Of a stretch of DNA of 64,000 nt, positions 1 to 11,410 are shown one piece after another. How positions within the stretch are numbered: the first letter of the stretch is position 1; each line of letters opens with the position of its first letter. The notes under the pieces were generated by a model. That model was not told the origin of the DNA. It worked only from the letters and a program-made list of their open reading frames with translations, and made no database searches. The DNA is taken from assembly GCA_024707225.1 (NCBI GenBank), contig JANQAE010000004.1, forward strand, positions 372,001-436,000. The letters run 5' to 3'. The position numbers were made by a program, and so were the translations under genes. The DNA is from Dokdonella sp. GTDB taxonomy: Bacteria > Pseudomonadota > Gammaproteobacteria > Xanthomonadales > Rhodanobacteraceae.

Positions 1-1339
<1,339 letters not shown>

Positions 1340-1343
<4 letters not shown>

Positions 1344-2416
1344 GCCGCGACCTCCAGGCAGATGTCGGCGATGCGCCGCGCGGCGTCGGTCCGCGCCAGC
1401 GTGCGCGCCGCCGCGGCCATTGCCGCGACGCGCCCACGCGCGTGGACCAGTCCGTCGAGTGCGCGCTCCAGGCGTCCGGTGAAATCCTCGCCCTCGGCGA
1501 CGCGTTCGGCCGCGCCGACCGCGACCATCGCCTCGGCGTTGCGGGTCTGGTGATCGTCGACCGCGTGCGGGAACGGCACCAGGATCGCCGGCACGCCGGC
1601 CGCGCAGAGCTCGGCGACGGTCAGCGCGCCGGAGCGGCAGACCGCCAGATCGGCCCAGGCGTAGGCCGCGGCCATGTCCTCGATGAACGGCTCGACGCGC
1701 GCCGGCACGCCGCTCGCGGCGTAGGCCGCCCGCGTCGCCTCGACGTGCGCGGCGCCGCACTGGTGGAGCACGTCGAGCGCGCTGCCGTAGCGGCCGAACA
1801 CGGCCGGCAGATGGCCGTTGAGGCTCTGCGCGCCCTGGCTGCCGCCGAGCACGAGTATGCGCATCGGACCGGCGCGGCCGGCCAGGCGCACCGCGGGCTC
1901 CGGCAGCGCGGCGATCGCCTCGCGCACCGGGTTGCCGACCCATTCGGCGCGTGGGTCCGCGAACGCATCGGCGAATCCGCTGAGCAACCGCGTCGCATGG
2001 CGCGCCAGCAGCCGGTTGGTCATGCCGGGCACGCGGTTCTGCTCGTGCACGACCAGTGGCAGACGCAGGCTGCGCGCGGCCAGACCGCCCGGCGCCGACG
2101 CATAGCCGCCGAGCGCGAGCACGCTGCGCGGACGCAGCTGGCGCAGCAGCCGGCGCGCCGCGAGCCAGGCACCGAGCAGGCGCGGCAGCGCGAGCAGGCG
2201 CGTGACCAGACCCTTGCCGCGGACGCCGCCGAAGCCGAGCGTGCGCAGCGGAAAGCCGGCGGCCGGGACCAGGCGCTGCTCGAGGCCGACGCGGCCGCCG
2301 AGCCAGACCACCGGCACGCCGCGCGCGCGCAGCTCGGCACCGACCGCGATGCCCGGAAAGATGTGTCCGCCGGTGCCGCCGGCCATGATCAGCACGGGCG
2401 CGTTCGCTGCGTTCAC
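1340..2416 (-). CDS. murG: UDP-GlcNAc--undecaprenyl-PP-MurNAc-pentapeptide GlcNAc transferase MurG
   Basis: MurG adds GlcNAc to lipid I to make lipid II on the inner face of the cytoplasmic membrane. The protein is 358 residues, normal for the family. It opens with the glycine-rich loop [12 protein letters not shown], followed by VVWLGG, and has the second-domain nucleotide-sugar signature [13 protein letters not shown] and a [23 protein letters not shown] stretch spanning the UDP-GlcNAc site. The start is a GTG at 2416 inside the ftsW stop (GTGA), which places ten residues ([10 protein letters not shown]) before the loop. It overlaps murC by four bases at the other end, so translation of ftsW, murG and murC is probably coupled. 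No frame break. Confidence 0.96.
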
Positions 2417-3621
2417 GAGCGCACCTCCTCGAGCGGACCGACCGCCACGGCCTGAGCCGCCGCACTCTCGGCGCGCGAGACCTCGTAGCTGCAGCGCGCG
2501 AGCAGGCCGATCGCCACGCAGGTCATCAGCACGCTCGAGCCGCCCGAACTGATCAGCGGCAGCGTCAGGCCCTTGGTCGGCAGCACGCCGAGATTGACGC
2601 CGATCGACACCAGCGCCTGCAGGATCAGCATCAGCACGACACCGAATGCGCAGTAGCCGGCGAAGCGCTGGCCGCGCTCGACCGCGCGCAGGCCGATCGT
2701 GAAGCCGCGCGCGGCCAGCCAGCCGAACAGCACCAGCACCAGGACGATGCCGGCCAGGCCCAGTTCCTCGGCGAGCACGGCCAGGATGAAGTCGGTATGC
2801 GCCATCGGCAGATAGAACAGCTTCTGCACCGAACCGCCGAGGCCGACGCCGAGCCACTCGCCGCGGCCGATCGCGATCAGCGCCTGGGTCAGCTGGAAGC
2901 CGTCGTTGTACGGATCGGCCCACGGATCGAGGAACGAGGTCAGCCGCTTGATGCGGTAGTCCTCGCTGAAGGCCACCCAGACCATCGCCGGGATCGCCAG
3001 GCTGCCGAGCAGCGCCAGGTTGCGCAGGCGCGCGCCGCCGAGCCAGACCATGCCGAGCGTGACCGCCACCATCAGCACGGCGCTGCCGAAGTCCGGCTGC
3101 GCGAGCAGCACCAGCACCATCAGCAGCGCGATGCCGAGCGGCTTGATCACGCCGAACAGGCGCGTCTGCACGCCTTCGCGATGGCGCACCAGATAGCTCG
3201 ACAGCCACACGATCATGCACAGCTTGGCGGCCTCGACCGGCTGGAAGCCGGAGATGCCGAGGTTGAGCCAGCGGCGCGCGCCGTTGATGCGCTGGCCGAT
3301 GCCCGGGATGAACACCAGCAGCAGCAGACCGAAGCCGGCCAGCAGGAACAGCAGCGCATGCCGCTCGATCCACTCCAGCTCGGTGCGCGCGACCGCGATC
3401 GCCAGACCGATGCCGAGCGCGAGGAACATCAGGTGGCGGTTGAGGTAGTAGAACGCGCCGATCTTCTGGCCCTCGGCGACCGCGATCGAACTGGACGCGA
3501 CCATGATCACGCCCAGACACGCCAGCGCGATCGCGGCCAGCAGCAGGCCGGCGTCGTAGCGGCCGACCGGCTCGCTGCGCCGCGTGGCCTGGGATCCGGC
3601 TGAGAAGTCGAACAGCAGCAT
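2413..3621 (-). CDS. ftsW: lipid II polymerase / cell division protein FtsW
   Basis: A SEDS-family glycosyltransferase of the divisome that polymerises lipid II together with FtsI. The protein has 402 residues and about ten membrane segments, with the SEDS landmarks [22 protein letters not shown] and, near the end, a [16 protein letters not shown] stretch. The ATG at 3621 shares one base with the mraY stop, and the stop overlaps the GTG of murG. In many gammaproteobacteria murD sits between mraY and ftsW; here they touch directly, so murD is not in this operon. A short polar N-terminus ([20 protein letters not shown]) precedes the first helix. Confidence 0.96.
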   Translation of the reverse strand: MLLFDFSAGSQATRRSEPVGRYDAGLLLAAIALACLGVIMVASSSIAVAEGQKIGAFYYLNRHLMFLALGIGLAIAVARTELEWIERHALLFLLAGFGLLLLVFIPGIGQRINGARRWLNLGISGFQPVEAAKLCMIVWLSSYLVRHREGVQTRLFGVIKPLGIALLMVLVLLAQPDFGSAVLMVAVTLGMVWLGGARLRNLALLGSLAIPAMVWVAFSEDYRIKRLTSFLDPWADPYNDGFQLTQALIAIGRGEWLGVGLGGSVQKLFYLPMAHTDFILAVLAEELGLAGIVLVLVLFGWLAARGFTIGLRAVERGQRFAGYCAFGVVLMLILQALVSIGVNLGVLPTKGLTLPLISSGGSSVLMTCVAIGLLARCSYEVSRAESAAAQAVAVGPLEEVRS

Positions 3622-4703
3622 CAGCGTACCTTCAGCGTCGCCAGGCCGATCAGCACCAGCACCACGCTGATGATCCAGAAGCGGACGATCACGCGCGGCT
3701 CGGGCCAGCCCTTCAGTTCGAAGTGATGGTGGATCGGCGCCATGCGGAACACGCGCTTGCCGGTCAGCTTGAAGCTGACGACCTGGATCATCACCGAGGC
3801 GGTCTCGAGCACGAACACGCCGCCCATCACCAGCAGCACGATCTCCTGCCGCACGATGACCGCCAGCGTGCCGAGCGCGGCACCGATCGCCAGCGCGCCG
3901 ACGTCGCCCATGAACACCTGCGCCGGATAGGCGTTGAACCAGAGGAAGCCCAGGCCCGCGCCGGCCAGCGCGCCGCAGAAGATCGCCAGCTCGCCGGCGC
4001 CGGGGATCGACGGGATCTGCAGGTAGCTGGAGAACACCGCATTGCCGGCCAGATACGCGAACGCGCCGAGCGCCGTGGCGACCAGCACGGCCGGCATGAT
4101 CGCCAGCCCGTCGAGGCCGTCGGTCAGGTTCACCGCATTGGAGAACCCGGCGATCATCAGGTATGCCAGCGGCACGAACAGCAGGCCGAGCGGCACCGCG
4201 ACCTGCTTGAACAGCGGCAGGTACAGCGCGGTCTCGGCCGGCGTGGTCGCGGTCACGTACAGCGCGAGCGCGACCGCCAGCGCGAACACCGACTGCCAGA
4301 AGTACTTCCAGCGCGCGGCCAGGCCGCGGCTGTCCTTGAGCACGAGCTTCTTGTAGTCGTCGTAGAAGCCGATCGCACCGAACGCCAGCGTCACCGCCAG
4401 CACGATCCACACGTAACGGTTGCGCAGATCCATCCACAGCAGCGTGGACACGCTGATCGCGAGCAGGATCAGGCCACCGCCCATCGTCGGCGTGCCGGCC
4501 TTGACCAGATGGGTCTGCGGACCGTCGCTGCGGATCACCTGGCCGGCCTTGATCTGCGCCAGCTTGCGGATCACGCCCGGGCCGACCAGCAGCGAGACCG
4601 CCAGCGCGGTCAGTGCGCTCATGATCGCGCGGAACGTCAGGTACTGGAACACATGGAAGCCGCTGATCCAGTCCTCGAGCAGCTTGGCCAGTTCAAGCAA
4701 CAT
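3621..4703 (-). CDS. mraY: phospho-N-acetylmuramoyl-pentapeptide transferase MraY
   Basis: MraY transfers phospho-MurNAc-pentapeptide to undecaprenyl phosphate, giving lipid I in the cytoplasmic membrane. It has 360 residues, the standard length, with ten or so membrane helices. Visible signatures are [13 protein letters not shown], the catalytic aspartate pair in [22 protein letters not shown], and the C-terminal loop [15 protein letters not shown]. The start at 4703 lies inside the 3' end of murF (11-base overlap) and the stop abuts ftsW, so it is translated as part of the same tightly packed operon. Confidence 0.97.
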   Translation of the reverse strand: MLLELAKLLEDWISGFHVFQYLTFRAIMSALTALAVSLLVGPGVIRKLAQIKAGQVIRSDGPQTHLVKAGTPTMGGGLILLAISVSTLLWMDLRNRYVWIVLAVTLAFGAIGFYDDYKKLVLKDSRGLAARWKYFWQSVFALAVALALYVTATTPAETALYLPLFKQVAVPLGLLFVPLAYLMIAGFSNAVNLTDGLDGLAIMPAVLVATALGAFAYLAGNAVFSSYLQIPSIPGAGELAIFCGALAGAGLGFLWFNAYPAQVFMGDVGALAIGAALGTLAVIVRQEIVLLVMGGVFVLETASVMIQVVSFKLTGKRVFRMAPIHHHFELKGWPEPRVIVRFWIISVVLVLIGLATLKVR

Positions 4704-6071
4704 GACGTGCCTCCTGCGTCGCGGCGTCGCCGCCGGACGAGCCGTCGTCGAGCAGCGCGCGCACGACGCGATCCATCGCGGCCGAGCGCGATCCCTTGAC
4801 CAGCAGTACGGTGTCCGGCCCGACCAGGCCGCGCAGCGATGCGATCAGGGCGGTCTGATCGGCGTGATGCATCGCACCGGGGCCGAATGCCTGCACCGCC
4901 GCGGCGCTGCGCATGCCGACCGCGTGCAGACGGCCGATGCCGCTGCGCCGCGCCAGCGCGCCGGTCTGCGCGTGCAGCACCTCGCTCTCGGTGCCGAGCT
5001 CGCCCATGTCGCCCATGACCAGGATCGTCTCGCCGTGCTCGGCGGCGAGAATCGCGATCGCGGCGGCGAACGAGCCCGGATTGGCGTTGTAGCTGTCGTC
5101 GATCAGCACGGCACCGCCCGGCAGCGCATGCCGCAGCAGGCGGCCCTGCACCGTCGGCGCGGCCTGCAGACCGTCGCGGATCGTTTCGAGCGGCACTTCG
5201 AGCGCCAGCGCCAGCGCGCTGGCGGCCAGCGCATTGAGCACGTTGTGGCGGCCCGGCAGCGGCAGCGCCACTCCGATCGCGCCGATCGGCGTGACCAGCT
5301 CGAAACGCCCCTGGCCGATCCGCTGCGCGTTGACGTCGGCCGACAGGTCCACGCCGTAGCGCAGCACGCGGCGTCCGCCGGCCCGCTCGGCGAAGTAGCC
5401 GGCGAACGCGTCATCGGCATTGATCACGGCGATGCCGTCGGCCGGCAGGCCTTCGTAGATCGCGCCCTTGGTCTCGGCGACGCCGCGCAGGCTGCCGAGG
5501 CGCTCCAGATGGGCCGGCGCCACGTTGTTGACGAGCGCGATCGACGGCCGCGCGATGTCGACCAGATAGGCGATGTCGCCGGGCTTGCCGGCGCCCATCT
5601 CGAACACCGCGAACTGCGTGTCCTCGGGCATCGCCAGCACCGACAGCGGCAGGCCGATCTCGTTGTTGAGGTTGCCGGCGTTGACGTGGGTGCGGCCGTG
5701 CCGCTCGAGGATCGCCGCGAGCAGGGTCTTGACCGTGGTCTTGCCGTTGGAGCCGGTGATGCCGACCACGCGCGCGGTGCTGGCCGTCCGCGCGGCGCGC
5801 GCCAGCTCGCCGAGCGCGCGCCCGGTGTCGGCGACGACGACCTGCGGCAGGTCGATGTCCACGACGCGCTCGACCAGGGCGCGGCGGCGCCGTGCTCGCG
5901 CGCCTGGGCGAGGAAATCGTGTGCGTCGAAGCGCTCGCCGCGCAGCGCGACGAACAGCGCGCCGGCCGGCACGCGCCGGCTGTCGGTGGCGACGCCGGCG
6001 ATCGCGACGTCGGCGCCGACCAGGCGGCCCTGCGTCGCCGCGGCGATCCAGGCCAGGGAGCGGCGGATCAT
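4693..6071 (-). CDS. murF: UDP-MurNAc-tripeptide--D-Ala-D-Ala ligase MurF (one frame break)
   Basis: MurF adds D-Ala-D-Ala to UDP-MurNAc-tripeptide, completing the cytoplasmic precursor. The N-terminal part ([19 protein letters not shown], then [20 protein letters not shown]) is read from the ATG at 6071, which overlaps the murE stop. The frame changes near 5875-5888, where one base is missing in a G/C run; it continues as [15 protein letters not shown], the ATP loop [20 protein letters not shown] and the C-terminal [16 protein letters not shown]. Restoring one base gives about 459 residues, normal for MurF. The gene is essential, so the break is probably a sequencing error. Confidence 0.94.
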
Positions 6072-7549
6072 CGGCGTGCCTCCAGGGCTGCCCGCGCGAC
6101 CTGACGGTCGTCGAACGGATGGCGCACGCCGCCGATCTCCTGATACGGCTCGTGCCCCTTGCCGGCGATCAGCACGACGTCGCCGCCGCGCGCCTCGCGC
6201 ACCGCCTCGGCGATCGCGCGTGCGCGATCGCGCTGGACCGTGACGCGGCCGGGCGCGACGAAGCCGGCGAGGATGTCGGCGACGATCGTGTCGCCGTCCT
6301 CGCCGCGCGGATTGTCGTCGGTGACCACGACGCGGTCGGCCAGCGACTCGGCGATCGCCGCCATCTGCGGCCGCTTGCCGGCGTCGCGCTCGCCGCCGCA
6401 GCCGAACACGCAGATCAGGTCGCCGGCGCAATGCGCGCGCAGCGTCGTCAGCGCCTGCTCGAGCGCATCGGGCGTGTGCGCGTAGTCCACGACCAGCAGC
6501 GGCACGTCGTCGTGTCCGCCGAGCCGGCTCATGCGGCCCGGCACCGGTTCGAGCACGGCCAGCGCGGCGACGATGTCGTCGAACGCGATGCCGCAGATGC
6601 CGAGACAGGCGACGACCGCGAGCAGGTTGGCGACGTTGAAACCGCCGAGCAGGCGCGTGCGCACCGGTCCTGTGCCCCACGGCGTGTGCAGCTCGAACGC
6701 AAGCCCTTCGACGCTGGCCGCGATCGCGTCGGCGCGCACGTCGGCACGCGGATCGTCCAGCCCGTAGGTCACGCGCTGCAGCGATTCGGGCAGCCGCGCG
6801 GCCAGTGCGGCGCCGAACGCATCGTCGAGGTTCAGCACGGCGGCGGCGAGACCCGGGAAACGAAACAGGCCGGCCTTGGCGGCACCGTAGGCGGCCATGC
6901 TGCCGTGATAGTCGAGATGGTCGCGCGTGAGGTTCGTGAACACCGCGACGCGGAACGCCACCGCGTTGACGCGGCCCTGCACCAGCGCATGCGAGGAGAC
7001 CTCCATCGCGACGTCGGTCGCGCCGGCGTCGCGGAATTCGGCGAGCAGGCGCTGCACCGCGATCGCATCGGGCGTGGTGTGCTCGCCGGGCGCGATCGCG
7101 CCGTGCAGGCCGGCACCGAGCGTGCCGATCGTCGCGGCGCGGCGGCCCAGATGGGTCAGCGCCTGCGCCAGCAGCTGCACCGTGGAGGTCTTGCCGTTGG
7201 TGCCGGTGACGCCGATCACGCGCAAGGCCTGCGAGGGTTCGCCGTAGTAGCGCGACGCGATCGCGCCGAGCCGGTCGCGCAGGTTCTCGATGCCGATCAG
7301 CGGCACCGTGCCCGGCAGGGTCGGCGTGTCGGACGGCAGCGGCAGTTCGGCGAGGATCGCCGCGGCGCCGCGCTCCAGCGCCCGCGGCGCGTGCGCCAGG
7401 CCATGCGCGCGCGCGCCGCGCAGCGCGACGAACGCCTCGCCCGGCGCGATGCGGCGCGAATCCTGAGCGAGGCCGCCGATCACGACGTCGCCGGCGTCGA
7501 CGACGCCGGCGAGCAGGTCCTTCAACGATGCGCGATACGTGCGGCTCAT
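6068..7549 (-). CDS. murE: UDP-MurNAc-L-Ala-D-Glu:meso-diaminopimelate ligase MurE
   Basis: MurE adds the third stem residue. The ATP loop is VTGTNGKTSTVQ and the substrate motif is DNPR (in VVTDDNPRGED), which marks meso-diaminopimelate rather than lysine specificity. Also visible are DSRRIAPGEAFVALRG in the N-terminal domain, AMEVSSHALVQGR, and FGCGGERDAGKRP. Length is 493 residues, as expected. The ATG at 7549 overlaps the ftsI stop, and its own stop overlaps the murF ATG. The frame is uninterrupted. Confidence 0.96.
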   Translation of the reverse strand: MSRTYRASLKDLLAGVVDAGDVVIGGLAQDSRRIAPGEAFVALRGARAHGLAHAPRALERGAAAILAELPLPSDTPTLPGTVPLIGIENLRDRLGAIASRYYGEPSQALRVIGVTGTNGKTSTVQLLAQALTHLGRRAATIGTLGAGLHGAIAPGEHTTPDAIAVQRLLAEFRDAGATDVAMEVSSHALVQGRVNAVAFRVAVFTNLTRDHLDYHGSMAAYGAAKAGLFRFPGLAAAVLNLDDAFGAALAARLPESLQRVTYGLDDPRADVRADAIAASVEGLAFELHTPWGTGPVRTRLLGGFNVANLLAVVACLGICGIAFDDIVAALAVLEPVPGRMSRLGGHDDVPLLVVDYAHTPDALEQALTTLRAHCAGDLICVFGCGGERDAGKRPQMAAIAESLADRVVVTDDNPRGEDGDTIVADILAGFVAPGRVTVQRDRARAIAEAVREARGGDVVLIAGKGHEPYQEIGGVRHPFDDRQVARAALEARR

Positions 7550-9342
7550 TGCGGCACGCCCTCCTCGTAACGCGACAGGTCCGAGGTCTCGTCGGGGACC
7601 GGTGGCGGCGGGACCAGGGTAGGCCGGCCGTCCGGCGATCCGGTGTACCAGTTCTGGACGTTGTCGGGCGGCACGTCGAGCAGGCGCAGCGCCTCGGTCA
7701 TGACCTTGCCGAACACCGGCGCCGAGACCAGGCCGCCGTAGTACGGCGCGCCGCCGCGGCCGCCGCCCGGATCGTGGATCACGACGACGCCGACCAGGCG
7801 CGGTTCGGTGACCGGCACCATGCCGGCGAACAACGAGACGTAGCGGCTGTCGTAGCTGCCGCCGGTCGCGCGGCGCGCGGTACCGGTCTTGCCGGCGACG
7901 CGGTAGTTCGGCACGCCGGCCTTGCCGCCGCCGCCGACCGTGACCACGGTCTCGAGCATCGCCACCACGCTCGCCGCGATCTGCGGCGAGAGCACCTCGA
8001 CCTCGGGATTGAGCGTGCCCTTGACGAACGTCGGCGGGCGCAGCCGCCCGCCGTTGGCGAAGGCCGCGTAGGCCTGCGCCAGCTGCATCGGCGTGACGTT
8101 GAGGCCGTAGCCGTAGGAAATCGTCGCCTTCTCGACCGGACCCCAGCTGCGCGGCGGCGGCAGAAAGCCCGGCGACTCGCCCGGGAAGCCGCTGCCGCTG
8201 ACGTCGCCGAAGCCGAACCGGCGCAACAGATCGTAGAAGCCCTCGTTCGGCAGGGTCAGCGCGATCTTGATCGCACCGACGTTGCTCGACTTGGTGATCA
8301 CGCCGGTCACGTCGAGCAGGCCGTAGTTGCGGATGTCGCGGATCGTGTAGCCGCCGGCCAGCTGATAGGTGCCCGGCGTGGTGTCGATCGGCGTATGCGG
8401 CTGCCACTTGCCGCTCTCCAGGCCGGCCGCGATCGTGAACGCCTTCATCGTCGAGCCGGGCTCGATCACGTCGGTCAGCGCGCGGTTGCGCCGGTAGGCC
8501 GCCTCGCCGCCGCGCGCGTTGGGGTTGTACGAGGGCTGGTTGACCATCGCCAGGATCTCGCCGTTGCGCACGTCGAGCACGACCATCGAGCCGGAGGTCG
8601 CGTTGTGGTTGAGGATCGCGCTCTTGAGCTCGCGGTAGGCCAGATACTGGATGCGCCGGTCGATCGACAGCGTCAGGTCGCGGCCCGGCTGCGCCTCGCG
8701 GATCAGCTCGACGTTCTCGACGACCTGGCCGCGCAGGTCGCGGATCACGCGCTTGACGCCGGGCTTGCCGGCCAGCCACTCGTCGAACGCCAGCTCCAGC
8801 CCCTCCTGGCCGCGGTCGTCGACGTTGGTGAAGCCGAGCACGTGGCCGGCCACCTCACCGCTCGGGTAGTAGCGGCGGAACGCGCGCTCGCTGGCGATGC
8901 CGGGGATGTGCATCGCCAGGATCTCCTCGGCGACGTCCGGATCGACCGGGCGCTTCAAGTACATGAAGTCGCGGCCCGCGGTTTGAGCAAGGCGCTGGGT
9001 CAGCCGCTGCGTCAGCGACTCGACATCGACGTCGAGCGCGCGCGCCAGGTCCGGCAGCCGGTCGCGGCCCTTGTCGAGCACCTCGCGCGGGATCGCCCAG
9101 ATCGCCTCGACCGGCGTGGACACCGCCAGCGGCTCGCCGTTGCGGTCGAAGATCGTGCCGCGCGAGACCTGGATCGGGATATCGCGCAGGTGCCGCGCGT
9201 CGCCCTCGCCCTGGTAGAAGTCCTTGCGGACGATCTGCAGGTCGACCGCGCGCACGATCAGCGCGGTCGACGCCAGCGCCAGCACCATGACGACGAACGA
9301 CATGCGCTTGCGCAGGCTCGGCGGTCGCACGCGCACGGTCAT
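7546..9342 (-). CDS. ftsI: septal peptidoglycan transpeptidase FtsI (PBP3)
   Basis: The class B penicillin-binding protein of the divisome, which cross-links septal peptidoglycan in the periplasm. 598 residues: a basic cytoplasmic tail, one membrane anchor at about 14-32, the RGTIFDRNGEPLA stretch of the pedestal domain, then the transpeptidase domain with active-site S297-T-M-K300 (EPGSTMKAF), the SSN triad (KSSNVGAIK) and GKTGTARR. It is cotranscribed with ftsL upstream (117 bases apart, the widest gap in the cluster) and overlaps murE downstream. Confidence 0.96.
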   Translation of the reverse strand: MTVRVRPPSLRKRMSFVVMVLALASTALIVRAVDLQIVRKDFYQGEGDARHLRDIPIQVSRGTIFDRNGEPLAVSTPVEAIWAIPREVLDKGRDRLPDLARALDVDVESLTQRLTQRLAQTAGRDFMYLKRPVDPDVAEEILAMHIPGIASERAFRRYYPSGEVAGHVLGFTNVDDRGQEGLELAFDEWLAGKPGVKRVIRDLRGQVVENVELIREAQPGRDLTLSIDRRIQYLAYRELKSAILNHNATSGSMVVLDVRNGEILAMVNQPSYNPNARGGEAAYRRNRALTDVIEPGSTMKAFTIAAGLESGKWQPHTPIDTTPGTYQLAGGYTIRDIRNYGLLDVTGVITKSSNVGAIKIALTLPNEGFYDLLRRFGFGDVSGSGFPGESPGFLPPPRSWGPVEKATISYGYGLNVTPMQLAQAYAAFANGGRLRPPTFVKGTLNPEVEVLSPQIAASVVAMLETVVTVGGGGKAGVPNYRVAGKTGTARRATGGSYDSRYVSLFAGMVPVTEPRLVGVVVIHDPGGGRGGAPYYGGLVSAPVFGKVMTEALRLLDVPPDNVQNWYTGSPDGRPTLVPPPPVPDETSDLSRYEEGVPQ

Positions 9343-9459
9343 GCCGCCGCTCCCGTGCCGCGACGGCGCGACCGGGCGCGACGCGACCGACCGGTCACCA
9401 GGACCGCCCGGTCACGAGGCCGAGTGTTCTGCGCGGGAGTGGTTCCCCTCACCGTACGT

Positions 9460-9729
9460 TCACCGTTTGATGACGACCGTTTCCGCGGCGGTCGGCGACA
9501 CCATGCCGAGCCGCGCGCGGGCGATTTGCTCTACCCGGTTGTTCTCCGTCCAGGTCGCCTGCTCGATCTGCAGGCGGCCGAACTCGAAATTCAGATCGTC
9601 CCGCTCGTTGGTCAGCCGGGTCAGCTCGACGAAGCGCTGACGGCTTTCCTGACGCGCGTAGACCACCCCGATCGCGCTGCCGACCACGGCCGCGGACAGC
9701 AGCGCCATGACCAGCACGCGGACGATCAC
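9460..9729 (-). CDS. ftsL: cell division protein FtsL
   Basis: A small bitopic divisome protein that forms a coiled coil with FtsB and helps activate FtsWI. 89 residues from a GTG start at 9729, which overlaps the rsmH stop (GTGA). One membrane helix lies at about residues 2-22 (VLVMALLSAAVVGSAIGVVY), followed by a charged heptad-like stretch (RFVELTRLTNERDDLNFEF) and the short C-terminal [12 protein letters not shown] typical of FtsL. A longer reading from further upstream would run through rsmH in another frame and is not credible. FtsL is poorly conserved, so the call rests on topology and position between rsmH and ftsI. Confidence 0.9.
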   Translation of the reverse strand: MIVRVLVMALLSAAVVGSAIGVVYARQESRQRFVELTRLTNERDDLNFEFGRLQIEQATWTENNRVEQIARARLGMVSPTAAETVVIKR

Positions 9730-10670
9730 GGGCGCTTCTCCGCCACGCGCAGCACCGCGCTGCGCGCCCGCGGATTGGCCGCCAGCTCCGTCGCGCCGGC
9801 GAACTGCGCCTTGCCGACCGCTTCCAGCGGCCACGGCGCCGCCTCGACCGGCGGCAAGCCGCGCCGCACCTGCGGCTGCGTCCGGTCACCGCGGATGAAG
9901 CGCTTGACCACCCGATCCTCCAGCGAATGGAAACTGATCACCGTCAGGCGCCCGCCCGGCAGCAACCGGTCGAGCGCCGCCTCCAGACCGCGCTCGAGCG
10001 CGCCCATCTCGTCGTTGACGTGGATGCGCAGCGCCTGGAACGTCCGCGTCGCCGGATGCTTGCCGCGCTCGCGATGGCCGATCGTCCGCGCCACCAGGGC
10101 GGCCAGCTCGCCGGTGGTGGCGAGCGGCGCCTCCGCGCGTCGCGCGACGATCGCCCGGGCGATGCGCCGGCTGAGCTTCTCCTCGCCGTAGCGCCACAGC
10201 ACGTCGGCGATCGACCGTTCGTCGGCCTCGGCCAGCCAGGTCGCGACGCTCGGCTCGCGTGTCGGGTCCATCCGCATGTCCAGCGGGCCATCGCCCTGGA
10301 AGCTGAAGCCGCGCGCCGGATCGTCCAGCTGCGGCGAGGAGACGCCCAGATCAAAGAGCACGCCGTCCAGGCCCGACTGCGTTTCCGGCCACTGCGCGAG
10401 TTCCGCGAAGCTGCCGTGCCGGATCCGCACGCGCGGATCGGCGCCGAACGCATCGGTGGCCGCGGCGATCGCCTGCGGGTCGCGATCCATCATCAGCAGG
10501 CGGCCTTGCGGCCCGAGCCGATCGAGCACCTCGCGCGCATGACCGCCGCGACCGAACGTGCCGTCCAGATAGATCCCGTCCGCCTTCACGCGAAGGCCCT
10601 CCACCGCTTCGGCCAGCATCACCGGCAGGTGCTGCGGGCCGCCCACCGCCTCGGTTCGACGATCCGTCAC
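9726..10670 (-). CDS. rsmH: 16S rRNA (cytosine1402-N4)-methyltransferase RsmH (MraW)
   Basis: Methylates N4 of C1402 in the ribosomal P site. 314 residues from a GTG at 10670 that overlaps the mraZ stop. Visible parts: [13 protein letters not shown], the AdoMet motif [49 protein letters not shown], and near the end [19 protein letters not shown]. It is the second gene of the dcw operon, as in most bacteria. Confidence 0.96.
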   Translation of the reverse strand: MTDRRTEAVGGPQHLPVMLAEAVEGLRVKADGIYLDGTFGRGGHAREVLDRLGPQGRLLMMDRDPQAIAAATDAFGADPRVRIRHGSFAELAQWPETQSGLDGVLFDLGVSSPQLDDPARGFSFQGDGPLDMRMDPTREPSVATWLAEADERSIADVLWRYGEEKLSRRIARAIVARRAEAPLATTGELAALVARTIGHRERGKHPATRTFQALRIHVNDEMGALERGLEAALDRLLPGGRLTVISFHSLEDRVVKRFIRGDRTQPQVRRGLPPVEAAPWPLEAVGKAQFAGATELAANPRARSAVLRVAEKRP

Positions 10671-11113
10671 AAGCGCAGGTCTTCCATGTCCTCCGTGATC
10701 TGCTCCTCGCCGATCGTTTCGCGGATCTTGGCGAGGTGCGCCTGCTCGCTCCACAACTCGAACTTGTTGCCCATGCCGAGCAGCACGGCCTTCTTCTCCA
10801 GTCCCGCCGCACCGCGCTGGCTGGCCGGCAACTGCACGCGGCCGCTGCCGTCCGGCTCGACGTGAGCCGCGGCACCGACCAGCTTCATCTGCAGATTGCG
10901 ATGCACCGCCTTGACGCTCGGCAGCGCGTTGACCTCGTCGCGCACGCGCTCCCATTCCTTTTCGGGGAAGATCCACAGACAGCCGTGCTCGAAAGGGTTG
11001 TAGGTGACGACCAGGCGGTTGCCGCTGACACGAGCGACGGCCTCCCGGTGAGCCGCGGGTATGGCTACCCGGCCCTTCTCGTCGAGCGTGACTGCGGTTT
11101 CGCCCTGGAACAT
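10667..11113 (-). CDS. mraZ: transcriptional regulator MraZ
   Basis: An AbrB-fold DNA-binding protein that represses its own dcw operon. The start [19 protein letters not shown] at 11113 matches the usual MraZ N-terminus and gives 148 residues, the normal length; an ATG 33 bases further upstream would add eleven residues and run into the operator repeats. Two SpoVT/AbrB half-domains are expected: the first carries [14 protein letters not shown], the second [14 protein letters not shown]. Four operator-like repeats lie 20-53 bases upstream. No strong Shine-Dalgarno sequence is visible before the ATG. Confidence 0.94.
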   Translation of the reverse strand: MFQGETAVTLDEKGRVAIPAAHREAVARVSGNRLVVTYNPFEHGCLWIFPEKEWERVRDEVNALPSVKAVHRNLQMKLVGAAAHVEPDGSGRVQLPASQRGAAGLEKKAVLLGMGNKFELWSEQAHLAKIRETIGEEQITEDMEDLRL

Positions 11114-11132
11114 GTTTTTCGCGAGGCTCTGG

Positions 11133-11166
11133 CCACAAAACACCACAAAACACCACTACATCCCAC
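11133..11166 (-). promoter_or_regulatory. MraZ operator: four GTGG repeats with exact 10-bp period
   Basis: Read on the minus strand, GTGG occurs four times, each 10 bp after the last (the plus-strand CCAC cores begin at 11133, 11143, 11153 and 11163); the two middle copies read GTGGT-GTTTT. This spacing of a G-rich core plus a five-base spacer is the layout known for MraZ sites upstream of mraZ. The most upstream copy overlaps the proposed -10 box, which fits autorepression by blocking polymerase. Confidence 0.85.
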
Positions 11167-11193
11167 CTTATGTCGCGCCCTGGGACCTGTCAA
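11165..11193 (-). promoter_or_regulatory. sigma-70-type promoter of the dcw operon
   Basis: On the minus strand a perfect -35 TTGACA (plus-strand 11188-11193) is followed after 17 bases by TAAGGT (plus-strand 11165-11170), a fair -10 box. It lies about 52 bases upstream of the mraZ ATG and is the only good promoter seen before the operon. The -10 overlaps the outermost MraZ repeat. Confidence 0.7.
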
Positions 11194-11410
11194 GGAAAAT
11201 CCCGTGACGATTCGTGACGTTCAGCCAATGACTTAGGCCGTCGCGAAGCCGGTATCGGACGTACGCGACGCGGGCGCGCCGGCACTGCCGTCGGCGCCGG
11301 CGCCGGCAGGGTCTGCGAAACGGATCGGAGGACCGCGAAAGCGGCCGGATCGCAGCGGTAACGGACGCCGCCGGGGCGACCGGCGAGCCAGCCGGATGAC
11401 TGCGCCGTGT

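Noticed and set aside
9449-9889. Alternative long start for FtsL running through rsmH
   Set aside because: It would be read in another frame of the methyltransferase gene; the GTG that overlaps the rsmH stop gives the normal FtsL length.
7528-10191. Plus-strand open frame of 887 residues across ftsI, ftsL and rsmH
   Set aside because: A shadow of the dcw genes on the other strand; composition is anomalous and it spans three real genes.
11133-11166. CRISPR-like or other tandem repeat array at 11133
   Set aside because: Unit length (10 bp) and position before mraZ match MraZ operator boxes; there are no spacers.
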